Positions 49,775 through 59,126 of a DNA stretch of 64,000 nt are shown here, one piece after another; position 1 is the first letter of the stretch; every line of letters starts with the position of its first letter. The stretch is from the NCBI GenBank assembly GCA_015075625.1, contig JABTTZ010000002.1:1178001-1242000 (forward strand), read 5' to 3'. A model generated the notes under the pieces. It was not told the origin of the DNA. It made no database searches and saw nothing but the letters and a program-made list of their open reading frames with translations. Source of the stretch: Anaerolineales bacterium. GTDB lineage: Bacteria > Chloroflexota > Anaerolineae > Aggregatilineales > UBA2796. A program made the translations under genes and the position numbers.

Positions 49775-52570
49775 ATGCCCTCGGCACTTGAAACCCTCGT
49801 CAAAATTCTGAAGCTAGAACAACAAAATGACTGCGATGGGACGGCGTTGATCGGCGGACTCTCTGGCTTTCACGCCTTTGCCGAAAACTGGGCGCGGGAT
49901 GCCCACACCCAAGCGAAAAAGCCTGAACATCACAGCCTTGTCGATGAGTTGTCCGAGTCAATCCGCCGCTATGCGCAGATGCCCGATAGCAGGGAACGCG
50001 CCGCCTTGATCCGGCACATGTTAGGGCGAATCATGGGGCGCATCCCCCCGCCAGCAGAGACCCCGACAGCAGCCACCGCTACCGCCCCAGCACAAACAGC
50101 CTCACCACCAGAACGAAAACCCTTTCCCAAGCGGGATTTGCCCCCTGCCGGGGGAAAACTCGCCTTTCCCAAACAGGGTGAGGGTCAGCCAAACCGCCCT
50201 TCTCCACAAAACGCGCCGAAGGAGGGTAAGGAAAGGAAAGAGGGTAAAGACAGCGCTCCCCACCATGGCAAACCCTCCACCCCGCAGCGAACACAAGGGC
50301 AGACTGAGGCACGGGGAAATCATGGGTTCAACCGCATTGAAGAGAGCATCTCGTTTCAGAATGATGATCCCGATGCCCCTGCCATCTTCGCCAACCACGA
50401 GGGATCAACACCAAGGAGCGAGCCGCGTTTAGCCCGTCCGCCGCGTGCGTCGCGCCCCCCGCGTGACCCACAGGAGGAAGCGTCCTTTTACGAACGCCTT
50501 TCCCTACCTGTGATCGGGATCAAGGGTATCGGACCGAAAATTGGCGAAAAGCTCTCAGCGTTGGGGCTGGAGAGCATTCGCGATTGGCTCTATTTTTTTC
50601 CTCGGCAGTATGTGGACTACACGCAACTGCTCCCCTTGCGACGAGTGCAGCCCAACCAACAGGTGACGGTACTAGGAACGGTGCGCAGCGCGGCAATCAT
50701 CAAAGGGCGGCGCGGCGTCGATGTCTTGAATGTCACCCTTGATGATGGCACAGGGACGATCACTGCCTCATTTTTTGGGCAGCCTTACCTGATGAGCAAA
50801 TTCCAGCGTGGGACACAGGTTGTCTTTAGCGGAAAGACGGGGATTTATCTAGGGCGGGTGACCATGGATAACCCAGAATGGGAGCCCATCGAGCAAGAGG
50901 CGCTCCACACCCGACGAATTATCCCCATCTACCCTCTGACGAAAGGCTTATCGGCGCACTCGATGCGCCGTCTGAGCGCAAAGGTGATCGAGACGCACAC
51001 TGCCGATATGCCCGATTATATGCCGCTCCCCATCTTGGAGCGCCTCGCCCTTTCCGATCTCTCTTGGGCGCTTCGGCAGTTGCACGCGCCGGATTCGTGG
51101 GAGGCGCTTGACCACGCCCGCCGGCGGGTGGCGTTTGATGACCTGCTGATGCTCCAAGTGGGGATGCTGCGCAACCGCCGCACATGGCAATCGCTGCCGG
51201 GGATCGCGCTGCCGGTTGCCCATACGTGGTTGTACACGATCTCTGGGGCGTTCCCCTTCGCGCCGACAAACGCCCAAAAACGCGCCATTGATGCGATTCG
51301 AGCGGACATGGCTAAGCCCATCCCGATGAACCGCCTCTTGCAGGGGGATGTTGGGTCGGGGAAAACACTGGTCGCCACTGTCGCCTTGCTCATTGCCGTT
51401 TCCGGGCGGGCGCAGGGGGCGATCATGGCGCCAACAAGCATCCTTGCCGAACAGCACTACAAGAGCATCAGCCGCCTTATCGCTGGAATCTTGGTGGGAA
51501 TCGGGCTGCCAGAAAAAGCAATTCGCGTCGCCTTACTGACGGGGGCAACGCCCGCCGCCGAACGCGCCGCTATCTTAGCCGGCTTGCGGGAGGGGACGAT
51601 TCACATTGCGATTGGGACACATGCCCTGATTCAAGAGGGGGTGAACTTTGCCCGTTTGGGCGTGGCGATCATTGATGAGCAGCACCGTTTTGGCGTGGAG
51701 CAGCGCGGAAAACTACGCGGGAAAGGCGAGAATCCCCATCTGCTGGTGATGACCGCCACACCGATTCCGCGTACATTGGCATGGACGCGCTATGCTGACC
51801 TTGATCTGACTATCCTAGATGAACTCCCGCCGGGGCGGACACCGATCACAACAAAAGTGATCTCCCCAAACCACCGCGAATACAGCTATAACTTCATCCG
51901 CAGCCAAATCCGCTTAGGGCGGCAGGCATTCATCGTCTACCCCCTTATAGAGGCGGATGCTGAAAAGGGCGAGAAGGATTTGGCAAAGGCGGCGGTGGCT
52001 GAGTATGAGCGCCTTAGCCAAGAGATTTTTCCCAACCTGCGGCTTGGGCTGCTGCACGGACGGCTTTCCCCAACGCAAAAAGATGCCGTGATGGATTCCT
52101 TCAATCGCGGCGAGCTTGATATTCTCGTTTCGACCACAGTGATTGAGGTGGGCATTGATGTGCCTAACGCTAATGTTATCCTCATTGAGGGAGCGTATCG
52201 CTTCGGGCTGGCGCAGCTCCATCAACTGCGGGGGCGCGTGGGGCGCGGCGAATATTCTGGCTTCTGTATGCTGGTCGATGAAGAAACGCCCTCTGAACGA
52301 CTTGCCGTGATGGAGGAAGTCACCGATGGGTTTCGCCTTGCCGAGATCGATTGGGAACAGCGCGGGGCGGGCGAACTGCTTGGCACACGGCAAAGTGGGC
52401 GCGGCTTCGAGATGGGCAGTTTTATGAACGCCCACGTCGTGGAACTGGCACAGTTGGAGGCACGCACACTCTATGCCGAAGACCCCGACCTCGAACTACC
52501 TGAACATGCGTTGCTGCGTGCGGAGATTGAGCGTATCTTTGGCAAGGCAGCCCCCACCGATGTGAGCTAA
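49775..52570 (+). CDS. recG: ATP-dependent DNA helicase RecG
   Basis: A 931-residue RecG, the helicase that rewinds stalled replication forks. The first ~90 residues (ALETLVKILKLEQQNDCDGT, LSESIRRYAQMPDSRERAAL) are a helical domain as in some bacterial RecG proteins, followed by ~140 Pro/Gly/Lys-rich linker residues. The wedge domain starts near 240 (LPVIGIKGIGPKIGEKLSAL). Walker A GDVGSGKT starts at residue 524; IIDEQHRFGVEQR (DEQH box) and MTATPIPRTLAW are helicase motifs; IEVGIDVPNANVILIEGAYR and GRVGRGEYSGFC lie in the second RecA fold. Total length is about 230-250 residues more than E. coli RecG, all from the N-terminus. Confidence 0.95.
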   Translation: MPSALETLVKILKLEQQNDCDGTALIGGLSGFHAFAENWARDAHTQAKKPEHHSLVDELSESIRRYAQMPDSRERAALIRHMLGRIMGRIPPPAETPTAATATAPAQTASPPERKPFPKRDLPPAGGKLAFPKQGEGQPNRPSPQNAPKEGKERKEGKDSAPHHGKPSTPQRTQGQTEARGNHGFNRIEESISFQNDDPDAPAIFANHEGSTPRSEPRLARPPRASRPPRDPQEEASFYERLSLPVIGIKGIGPKIGEKLSALGLESIRDWLYFFPRQYVDYTQLLPLRRVQPNQQVTVLGTVRSAAIIKGRRGVDVLNVTLDDGTGTITASFFGQPYLMSKFQRGTQVVFSGKTGIYLGRVTMDNPEWEPIEQEALHTRRIIPIYPLTKGLSAHSMRRLSAKVIETHTADMPDYMPLPILERLALSDLSWALRQLHAPDSWEALDHARRRVAFDDLLMLQVGMLRNRRTWQSLPGIALPVAHTWLYTISGAFPFAPTNAQKRAIDAIRADMAKPIPMNRLLQGDVGSGKTLVATVALLIAVSGRAQGAIMAPTSILAEQHYKSISRLIAGILVGIGLPEKAIRVALLTGATPAAERAAILAGLREGTIHIAIGTHALIQEGVNFARLGVAIIDEQHRFGVEQRGKLRGKGENPHLLVMTATPIPRTLAWTRYADLDLTILDELPPGRTPITTKVISPNHREYSYNFIRSQIRLGRQAFIVYPLIEADAEKGEKDLAKAAVAEYERLSQEIFPNLRLGLLHGRLSPTQKDAVMDSFNRGELDILVSTTVIEVGIDVPNANVILIEGAYRFGLAQLHQLRGRVGRGEYSGFCMLVDEETPSERLAVMEEVTDGFRLAEIDWEQRGAGELLGTRQSGRGFEMGSFMNAHVVELAQLEARTLYAEDPDLELPEHALLRAEIERIFGKAAPTDVS

Positions 52571-52596
52571 GGGGGCGCGCACTCAGGTGCGCCCCC
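52571..52596 (+). terminator. Terminator-like hairpin after recG
   Basis: GGGGGCGCGCAC pairs with GTGCGCCCCC around TCAG, with a two-base bulge. It begins directly after the recG stop. No T-run follows, so it may act with the repeat at 52611. Confidence 0.6.
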
Positions 52597-52610
52597 GCTG
52601 TTCCGCCTGT

Positions 52611-52659
52611 CGCCCGCCACTAAAGCAGCGGGCTAGGAGTAACCACCCCTTCGGGGCTT
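52611..52659 (+). repeat. Two-hairpin intergenic repeat (copy f)
   Basis: CGCCCGCCACTAAAGCAGCG then GGCTAGGAGTAACCACCCCT and TCGGGGCTT. The best match to the copy at 23593. It is in the 480-base gap 52571-53050. The rest of that gap holds a GC-rich stretch (52680-52750), AT-richer sequence and the livK promoter, with no gene visible. Confidence 0.7.
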
Positions 52660-52941
52660 GCCCCCACCCCATGACAGAGACGGGGACTCTCTTCCCCTTT
52701 CCCTGTCTACGGGGAAAGGCGACTGCTGCGCAGTAACCGGGGGGGATAGGGGTTCTGAGCCAAACACATCAACTCAGCCAAGTTGGTCACTTTTGAGTTT
52801 ACCCCTTCTTGGTCGGTATTCTTTTTTCTATTTGCGGACACGCCGCCTTTCAGCCCCGCACCCATTGCCCCGTGATGACCCCCCGTTGATCTTGTCGAAA
52901 CTGCCCAAATTTTTCCTAATCTTTTTTGGAAGATGACTTTC

Positions 52942-52970
52942 TTGACAGCGCATTATGATTCGTTTATATT
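52942..52970 (+). promoter_or_regulatory. livK: Consensus promoter of the liv operon
   Basis: TTGACA (52942-52947), 17 bases, TATATT (52965-52970). The -35 is perfect and the -10 matches in five of six places. It lies 80 bases before the livK start, with an expected start near 52977 and a leader that includes GAGGGAGA as the ribosome-binding site. Confidence 0.75.
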
Positions 52971-53050
52971 TGCCCCCACAACAGGCAGAATAACTGCTTG
53001 TGTTTATGGTTCACACCAAAAACTTTCCTAAACTGAGGGAGACCTGTCTG

Positions 53051-54292
53051 ATGAAAGTATCTAAACTTTTTGCGATTGCTCTTGTCGTGGCATTGTTGGG
53101 GATGGGCTTTGCTGCCGCTCCTGCCGCTGCCCAAGATGCGAAGGTGATCAAGATTGCTTCGCACAGCCCGCTCTCTGGTGGTCAGGCGCTGCTTGGCACA
53201 GCCATTCGTAACGGCGTTGAACTTGCCGTCGAACAATTGAAGCAGCCCCTCATCGATGCTGGTTTCACCGTTGAATTCGTCCCCTTTGATGATCAAGCAA
53301 CCCCCGATGTCGGCGTTTCCAACGCCCAGAACATTGTCAACGATCCGGCGATCCTCGCCCTCGTTGGTCACCTGAACTCTGGCGTGGCGATTCCCTCCTC
53401 GGAAGTGTATAACCGCGCTGATTTGGCGATGGTCAGCCCCGCCAACACGAACGTCAAGGTGACGGATCGCGGCTACCCAACAGTCAACCGCGTTTGCGGG
53501 CGTGACGACGCGCAAGGCGCGGCGGGTGCGCAGTATGCCCTTGAGACGCTCAATGCCAAGACCGTTTACGTCGTCCATGACAAGACCGCCTACGGCGAAG
53601 GTGTGGCCACCTTCTTCCGCGATGCGATGCTTGCCGGTGGTGCAGAAGTCCTCGGCTTTGAAGGCACGACGGAAACCTCCAACTTCGATGCGATCATTAC
53701 CCCCATCGAAAGCGCCAACCCCGATTTGATCTACTTCGGCGGCATCTACAACCAAGCCGCTGTGTTCTTCAAGCAGGCACGCGATAAGGGTGTCGAGTCG
53801 CAGTTCATGGGTCCCGATGGTATGGATGGCTCTGACCTGACCAAGATCGCTGGCGAAGCCGTCGTTGGCTTGGTCTACACCAGCGCTGCTGGTCCCGCCT
53901 CGATCTACCCCGCCGCTGCGCAGTTCATTGTTGACTACGAAGCCAAGTTCGGGATCAAGCCGGAAGCCTACGCTGCGGAAGGCTATGCCTCTGCCCAGAT
54001 CGTCATGGCTGCCCTGACCCAACTGATCAGCGAGAACGGTGGCGCACTGCCGACCCGTGCCGATGTAGCGAAGGCCGTCCGTGCGACAGCCGATTTTGAG
54101 ACGATCATCGGGAAGATCAGCTTCGATGCGAATGGCGACCCAAAAGTGGCGACCTACTACATCCTCTCAGTCAAGGATGCCGATCCCGCCAAATGGGGCG
54201 AGAACGAATTGATCAGCTCCGTCACGGCTCCTTCACCCTTGACGGCTGCCGAGATGATGGAAATGACGCCGGAGCCGACCAAGAGCAACTAA
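53051..54292 (+). CDS. livK: Branched-chain amino acid binding protein
   Basis: A 413-residue periplasmic-binding protein of the LivK (type I) family. The signal peptide is MKVSKLFAIALVVALLGMGF with cleavage near AAAPAAAQ, no lipobox Cys. The domain shows KVIKIASHSPLSGGQALLGT, ELAVEQLKQPLIDAGFTVEF, ALVGHLNSGVAIPSSEVYNR then VCGRDDAQGAAGAQYALETL, and DGMDGSDLTKIAGEAVVGLV. ATG 53051 is chosen because GAGGGAGA precedes it and a signal peptide follows. It binds branched-chain or other amino acids outside the membrane for LivHMGF. A hairpin after it may make its message more abundant. Confidence 0.92.
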   Translation: MKVSKLFAIALVVALLGMGFAAAPAAAQDAKVIKIASHSPLSGGQALLGTAIRNGVELAVEQLKQPLIDAGFTVEFVPFDDQATPDVGVSNAQNIVNDPAILALVGHLNSGVAIPSSEVYNRADLAMVSPANTNVKVTDRGYPTVNRVCGRDDAQGAAGAQYALETLNAKTVYVVHDKTAYGEGVATFFRDAMLAGGAEVLGFEGTTETSNFDAIITPIESANPDLIYFGGIYNQAAVFFKQARDKGVESQFMGPDGMDGSDLTKIAGEAVVGLVYTSAAGPASIYPAAAQFIVDYEAKFGIKPEAYAAEGYASAQIVMAALTQLISENGGALPTRADVAKAVRATADFETIIGKISFDANGDPKVATYYILSVKDADPAKWGENELISSVTAPSPLTAAEMMEMTPEPTKSN

Positions 54293-54347
54293 CCCTCACC
54301 CTAAGGGGCTAACGCTCAGTGTCGCTTTAGGCGATCTGTAAGGTATA

Positions 54348-54375
54348 GGGGAGACGCACAACAAGGCGTCTCCCC
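54348..54375 (+). terminator. Perfect hairpin between livK and livH
   Basis: GGGGAGACGC (54348-54357) pairs perfectly with GCGTCTCCCC (54366-54375) around an eight-base loop, followed by TTT. Such partial terminators after binding-protein genes let more binding protein than channel be made. Confidence 0.7.
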
Positions 54376-54411
54376 TTTCATATCCGCACTCTCGACGGAG
54401 TTAAAGACACC

Positions 54412-55617
54412 ATGCCCGCGTCGCAACGCGCTTTAAATTGGATAGTTCAGTATATTTTGAGACCGCTTGGACAAATACTGCTTTTTGTTGTGCTGTCCTC
54501 GGTGGTTATGTCGCTGGTTGCTATTGGGATCAGCCTGCTGCTGCGCTCAGATTGGCACGGGATCGACCTCCTGCGAGTGCGTCCCCGAACGGATTTGTTC
54601 GAGACAACGCTTAGGCTGCTCCCGAACATCTTGGTCGATGGCATCTCAGTTGGCTTTTTGTATGCCGTCATCGCCCTCGGCTATACGATGGTCTATGGCG
54701 TCTTACGCTTCATCAACTTCGCCCACAGCGAGATTTTCATGGTTGGTGGGGTGATTGGCTTTGAAGTCTTGATGCTGCTCAATCACGGGGCGGAAGGCGG
54801 CGCATTAGAATCGCTCTCCCCGGTGTTGGTCATCTTGGCGATGCTCCTCGCCGCAATGCTCTTTTCCGGTGGGCTGGCGGTGGTCGTGGAGCGTGTTGCC
54901 TATAAGCCGCTGCGTAACGCCCCCAAGCTCGTCCCGCTCATCTCCGCTATCGGCGTCTCGCTGCTCCTCCAAGACCTCGTGCGGGCAACGCAGGAACTTC
55001 GCCGGGGAGCCTTTAATATGCCGTACCCGCTCGATGATTTCATGAAATTTGCGGCTGTTAACCGCCAGGGGAAGGCAATTCAAGTTCCCTTTTTGCAGCA
55101 GCGCGTCCCCCTCATTGGCGATGTCTCGACAAATATGACAACCGTCGTCATCGTCATCTCGGCCATCTTGATGGTCTTGGCGCTGAACTACTTTGTGAAC
55201 GCCACGAAACTCGGCAAGGGTATTCGCGCCGTCTCCCAAGATCAAACCACCGCCTCCCTGATGGGGATCAACGTGAATCAGATGATTACCCTCACCTTTC
55301 TGATTGGTGGTGCGCTTGGCGGCGCGGCGGGCGTCTTGTTTGGCTTGAAGGTGAGCAACATCTCTCCCTATATTGGGTTTGCGCCCGGCTTGAAGGCGTT
55401 CACCGCCGCTGTTTTGGGCGGTATTGGGAACATCACGGGGGCGCTTTTGGGGGGCTTGCTCCTCGGCTTGATTGAGGCGTTTTTCTCCTCACTGCTGCCC
55501 TCCTTCCCGGCACTTGGCACGGGGTACACTGATATTTTTGCCTTTTCGGTCTTGATTCTCGTCTTGTTATTCCGTCCCTCAGGGTTGCTCGGCAAGCGGG
55601 AGGACGAAAAAGTCTAA
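54412..55617 (+). CDS. livH: Branched-chain amino acid ABC permease LivH
   Basis: A 401-residue permease. An N-terminal span and long first region (~1-80) precede the LivH core, NILVDGISVGFLYAVIALGY, TMVYGVLRFINFAHSEIFMV and GLAVVVERVAYKPLRNAPKL, the hallmark sequences. The EAA-like loop is GIRAVSQDQTTASLMGINVN. It ends in GREDEKV-like charged residues. It stops in TAATG, so livM begins on its last base. It forms the channel with LivM. ATG 54412 is preceded by GGAG at longer spacing. Confidence 0.93.
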   Translation: MPASQRALNWIVQYILRPLGQILLFVVLSSVVMSLVAIGISLLLRSDWHGIDLLRVRPRTDLFETTLRLLPNILVDGISVGFLYAVIALGYTMVYGVLRFINFAHSEIFMVGGVIGFEVLMLLNHGAEGGALESLSPVLVILAMLLAAMLFSGGLAVVVERVAYKPLRNAPKLVPLISAIGVSLLLQDLVRATQELRRGAFNMPYPLDDFMKFAAVNRQGKAIQVPFLQQRVPLIGDVSTNMTTVVIVISAILMVLALNYFVNATKLGKGIRAVSQDQTTASLMGINVNQMITLTFLIGGALGGAAGVLFGLKVSNISPYIGFAPGLKAFTAAVLGGIGNITGALLGGLLLGLIEAFFSSLLPSFPALGTGYTDIFAFSVLILVLLFRPSGLLGKREDEKV

Positions 55618-57428
55618 TGACACTCCAACCGTCTACTATAAGCACGTCGTCCGTTATTTTTGAGCGGCGCAGCCTCGTTTTTTACGGGATCGTCCTGATT
55701 CTCGCTTTCTTGCTCATGCCCTTGCTAAGTCCCTCCGTACAGGGCTTGGGCAATGTCACCGGGCGCGAGATGTACAGTGTGGCATTTGGGGGGCTGGCGG
55801 CGCTTGTCTTTCTTGTGCCGGTGGCGGGCGTCCTTGCTCTGATCGCACGCTTCCTTCTCCGCGAAGGGGAGAAACCCTCACTGGTGGAGAACGTGATTAC
55901 GATTGCTGGCGGGATTGCTGTTGGCTATGCCCTCATTGCCCTTCAGACCCTTCTGACGCGGGCAAATGGCGATGTGGGTGTTGCTCTCAACTCGGCGGGG
56001 ATGGGCATCTGGGTGACGCTGATCATCGGGCTTGCCCTGCTTGGCACACGGGTTGCCCCGCGCATGAGCTTTGCCTTCGGGTGGATAGCCTTCGCCTTTG
56101 TCTTTATGCAGTTCCTCCGGCGCGATATGCAGTTGTTCTCCTTCTGGGCGGCAGTTGCCTTTCCGATGCTGATGATCTCGCCCTTTTTCGTCCTTGATAT
56201 GCCCATCAAAGGCTGGACAAAAGTGGTCATCTGCCTGCTGGTGACGCTCATCTTGCTGCCGCTGATCGGGATTAAAGACACCACCTTCCTCAACATCCTA
56301 ATCGACATCAGCATCTACGGTGTTATGGCCGTGGGGCTGAACATCGTGATCGGCTTTGCGGGCTTGCTCGATCTGGGCTATATCGCCTTTTTCGCTGTCG
56401 GTGCATACCTGTGGGGCATGGTCACTTCGACACAGGGCGACACGATCTTTCAGGTGAATGGGGCGTTGGTCTCCCCCAACGCGATCTGGCTGTTCCTCTT
56501 TTTGGGGGTGATTGCGGCGGGTGTGGCCGGTATTCTGCTTGGCTTGCCCGTCTTGCGTCTGCGGGGGGATTACCTTGCCATTGTGACGCTTGGCTTTGGG
56601 GAGATCATCAAAACGCTCGTCAGCAATTTGGGGAACGTCTCCAGCAGCCCACTGACGAAGATCAACCTGACCGGCGGGGCGCAGGGGCTGCCGGGCATCC
56701 CGCATCCCGACTTTCCCCAATTTCTCTATGACATTGTGCGCTCAGTGGCAGAATTAATTGGCAGGCGCGATCTGACCAGTTCACAGTTGGATGGCATTGT
56801 CTTGCAAGTTGCCTTCTATGGCTTATCGCTCTTTATTGGGGTCCTGGCGGTGGTGGTCACGGCGCGGCTGGATAACAGCGCCATTGGGCGGGCGTGGACG
56901 GCAATCCGCGAGGACGATGTGGCAGCGCAGGCGATGGGCATTCCGCGTGTGCGGATGAAACTGCTGGCGTTTGCGATGGGTGCGTCGTTTGCCGGGGCGA
57001 TGGGTGTGATCTTTGCTACGAAGCAAACGTTTATCGACCCCAAAAGCATTGAGTTCACGAAATCGATTCTGATCCTCGTGATCGTCATCGTCGGCGGGAT
57101 GGGGAGTATTCGGGGGGTACTGTTAGGGGCGGTGGTCGTCACCTTGCTCAATCAGTTGATCCTGCCCTTCTTCTCCCTTCAGGTGAATACGCTCAAAAAC
57201 GCCAAGTACATCATCCCGATCATCCAGTTGGAGTTTGAAAAGTGGCCTGCCGCCCTTTCTCCTGAACGCTATCAGCAGTTCGTCTTTGGGCTGCTGCTGA
57301 TCATCATGATGATCTTCCGCCCAGAGGGCATTTTTCCGGCAAAGCGACGCAAACTGGAAATGCACAGCGAAGACGAGCCAGAGATCGTTCCCGCTGCCAC
57401 GCCCGCCAACACGGCACCGGGCGCCTAA
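55617..57428 (+). CDS. livM: Branched-chain amino acid ABC permease LivM
   Basis: A 603-residue permease, longer than E. coli LivM (425). The first ~220 residues hold five or so extra spans without clear family sequence. The LivM core begins near 225 (INIVIGFAGLLDLGYIAFFA), then GDYLAIVTLGFGEIIKTLVS and NLGNVSSSPLTKINLTGG, GAMGVIFATKQTFIDPKSIE, and GMGSIRGVLLGAVVVTLLNQ. The EAA-like loop is WTAIREDDVAAQAMGIPRVR. It ends with an acidic tail (HSEDEPEIVPAATPANTAPG). It begins on the livH stop (TAATG). Confidence 0.93.
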   Translation: MTLQPSTISTSSVIFERRSLVFYGIVLILAFLLMPLLSPSVQGLGNVTGREMYSVAFGGLAALVFLVPVAGVLALIARFLLREGEKPSLVENVITIAGGIAVGYALIALQTLLTRANGDVGVALNSAGMGIWVTLIIGLALLGTRVAPRMSFAFGWIAFAFVFMQFLRRDMQLFSFWAAVAFPMLMISPFFVLDMPIKGWTKVVICLLVTLILLPLIGIKDTTFLNILIDISIYGVMAVGLNIVIGFAGLLDLGYIAFFAVGAYLWGMVTSTQGDTIFQVNGALVSPNAIWLFLFLGVIAAGVAGILLGLPVLRLRGDYLAIVTLGFGEIIKTLVSNLGNVSSSPLTKINLTGGAQGLPGIPHPDFPQFLYDIVRSVAELIGRRDLTSSQLDGIVLQVAFYGLSLFIGVLAVVVTARLDNSAIGRAWTAIREDDVAAQAMGIPRVRMKLLAFAMGASFAGAMGVIFATKQTFIDPKSIEFTKSILILVIVIVGGMGSIRGVLLGAVVVTLLNQLILPFFSLQVNTLKNAKYIIPIIQLEFEKWPAALSPERYQQFVFGLLLIIMMIFRPEGIFPAKRRKLEMHSEDEPEIVPAATPANTAPGA

Positions 57429-57437
57429 CAGGGAGAG

Positions 57438-58211
57438 ATGACTATGCTGCTTCAAGTAAATAACGCGATCAAACGCTTTGGCGGTCTCACCGCAGTGCAA
57501 GGGGTGACCTATGCTATTGCGCCGCAGACCATCAATGCGATTATCGGACCCAACGGGGCGGGTAAGACGACCTTTTTCAACCTGATCACCGGCATTTACC
57601 GTGCCGATGAAGGGACAATCACCCTGAATGGGCGTTCGCTGATCGGCTTGCGCCCAGACCAAATCAACCGTCAGGGCATTTCACGCACCTTTCAGAATAT
57701 TCGCCTGTTCGGGGCGATGTCGGTCATTGAAAATGTCTTGGTGGGAATGCACACCCGCCTGCGGATCGACCTGCTCTCCACGATGATGCGCCTGCCCTGG
57801 TTTACCAAACAGGAGCGCAGCGCCCAGAAAAAAGCGGAAGAACTCCTCGATTTTGTGGGGCTTTTAGAAAAATCGAACGAGATTGCTCGCAATCTGCCCT
57901 ATGGCGATCAGCGGCGCTTGGAGATCGCCCGCGCCCTCGCCAGTGACCCCAAGCTGCTGCTCCTGGATGAGCCGACGGCGGGCATGAACCCCAACGAGAG
58001 CGTTGAGGCAATGGGTTTGTTCCGCCGTGTGCGGGATGAACGAAAGGTGACCGTACTCATGATTGAACACGATATGCGCGTGGTTATGGGCATATCCGAG
58101 TACATCACCGTGTTGGATTATGGGCAGAAAATTGCCGAGGGAGCGCCCGACGAGGTGCGCAAAAACCCCCGTGTGATTGAAGCCTATTTAGGACGTGGCT
58201 CCGAACATTAA
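57438..58211 (+). CDS. livG: Branched-chain amino acid ABC ATPase LivG
   Basis: A 257-residue ATPase. Walker A IGPNGAGKTTFFNLITGIYR, signature PYGDQRRLEIARALAS (LivG has the D-Q-R-R form), Walker B LLLLDEPTAGMNPNESVEAM, His switch LMIEHDMRVVMGISEYITVL. It is the larger of the two ATPases, with the long helical insertion typical of LivG (MHTRLRIDLLSTMMRLPWFT). It begins 9 bases after livM and is followed by livF after 18 bases. Confidence 0.95.
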   Translation: MTMLLQVNNAIKRFGGLTAVQGVTYAIAPQTINAIIGPNGAGKTTFFNLITGIYRADEGTITLNGRSLIGLRPDQINRQGISRTFQNIRLFGAMSVIENVLVGMHTRLRIDLLSTMMRLPWFTKQERSAQKKAEELLDFVGLLEKSNEIARNLPYGDQRRLEIARALASDPKLLLLDEPTAGMNPNESVEAMGLFRRVRDERKVTVLMIEHDMRVVMGISEYITVLDYGQKIAEGAPDEVRKNPRVIEAYLGRGSEH

Positions 58212-58229
58212 CCGTACAGGATGTGAGAC

Positions 58230-58940
58230 ATGGCGCTGCTTCAGTTAGAGAACATACACACCTACTACGGGCATATCCACGCCCTAAAGGGAATTTCCCT
58301 TGAGGTCAACGAGGGGGAAGTCGTCACCCTCATTGGCGCGAACGGGGCGGGGAAAAGCACCACCTTGCGGACGATCAGCGGAATGGTGCGCCCCCGCAGC
58401 GGGACAGTGCGCTACGATGGAAAGACGCTCAATAACATCCCCCCCCACCTGATCACCCGCATGGGGGTGGGGCATGTTCCCGAAGGGCGACGTATCTTCC
58501 CGAAATTGACTGTACGGGAAAACCTTGAGATGGGGGCGTTCACTATCCCCCGCAGCGAGGTTCAAAAACGGATTGATCAAACCTTTGTGTTGTTTCCGCG
58601 CATTCGCGAACGCCTTGATCAGCTTGGCGGGACGCTCTCTGGCGGCGAACAACAAATGCTGGCAATGGCGCGGGGGTTGATCCTTGCCCCCAAAATTCTG
58701 CTCCTCGATGAACCCTCAATGGGGCTTGCCCCGGTGCTGGTTGAGGCGATCTTTGACATCATCCGCACCCTTCATGCGCAGGGAACGACGATCCTCTTGG
58801 TGGAGCAGAACGCACGCATGGCGCTGCAAGTGGCAGATCGCGGCTATGTCCTGCAATCGGGGCAAATTGTCATGGGGGACTCGGCAGAGGTGCTGCAAAA
58901 CAGCGAGATCGTCCGTAAGGCGTATCTTGGCGAGGAATAA
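58230..58940 (+). CDS. livF: Branched-chain amino acid ABC ATPase LivF
   Basis: A 236-residue ATPase, the last gene of the operon. Walker A IGANGAGKSTTLRTISGMVR, Q-loop region VPEGRRIFPKLTVRENLEMG, signature LSGGEQQMLAMARGLI, Walker B LLLDEPSMGLAPVLVEAIFD, His switch LLVEQNARMALQVADRGYVL. Works with LivG at the LivHM channel. The operon order livK-H-M-G-F is the usual one. Confidence 0.95.
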   Translation: MALLQLENIHTYYGHIHALKGISLEVNEGEVVTLIGANGAGKSTTLRTISGMVRPRSGTVRYDGKTLNNIPPHLITRMGVGHVPEGRRIFPKLTVRENLEMGAFTIPRSEVQKRIDQTFVLFPRIRERLDQLGGTLSGGEQQMLAMARGLILAPKILLLDEPSMGLAPVLVEAIFDIIRTLHAQGTTILLVEQNARMALQVADRGYVLQSGQIVMGDSAEVLQNSEIVRKAYLGEE

Positions 58941-58966
58941 GGGAAAGAGGGTGGCGTGGGGCTCAA

Positions 58967-59095
58967 GCTAGGAATAACGACCCCTGCGGGGCTTGGGAAC
59001 ACAGACCCCCGTGTGACCCCTGTATGTGATTGCTCCCTTTGTTTTTAAGCCCCAACGGGGCGGCTGCTTTCAGCCCGCTGCTTTAGCGGCGGGCG
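58967..59095. repeat. Two copies of the intergenic repeat after livF
   Basis: A half copy at 58967-58994 (GCTAGGAATAACGACCCCTG then CGGGGCTT) and a full reversed copy at 59047-59095 (AAGCCCCAACGGGGCGGCTG, then CAGCCCGCTGCTTTAGCGGC). They lie between convergent livF and the HAD gene and could terminate both. Confidence 0.65.
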
Positions 59096-59126
59096 TATAC
59101 GCTGCGCCCTTACAGAGAACGCTCCC

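Noticed and set aside
52964-54022. A 352-codon frame opposite livK
   Set aside because: It is the antisense of a clear LivK with a signal peptide and consensus promoter.
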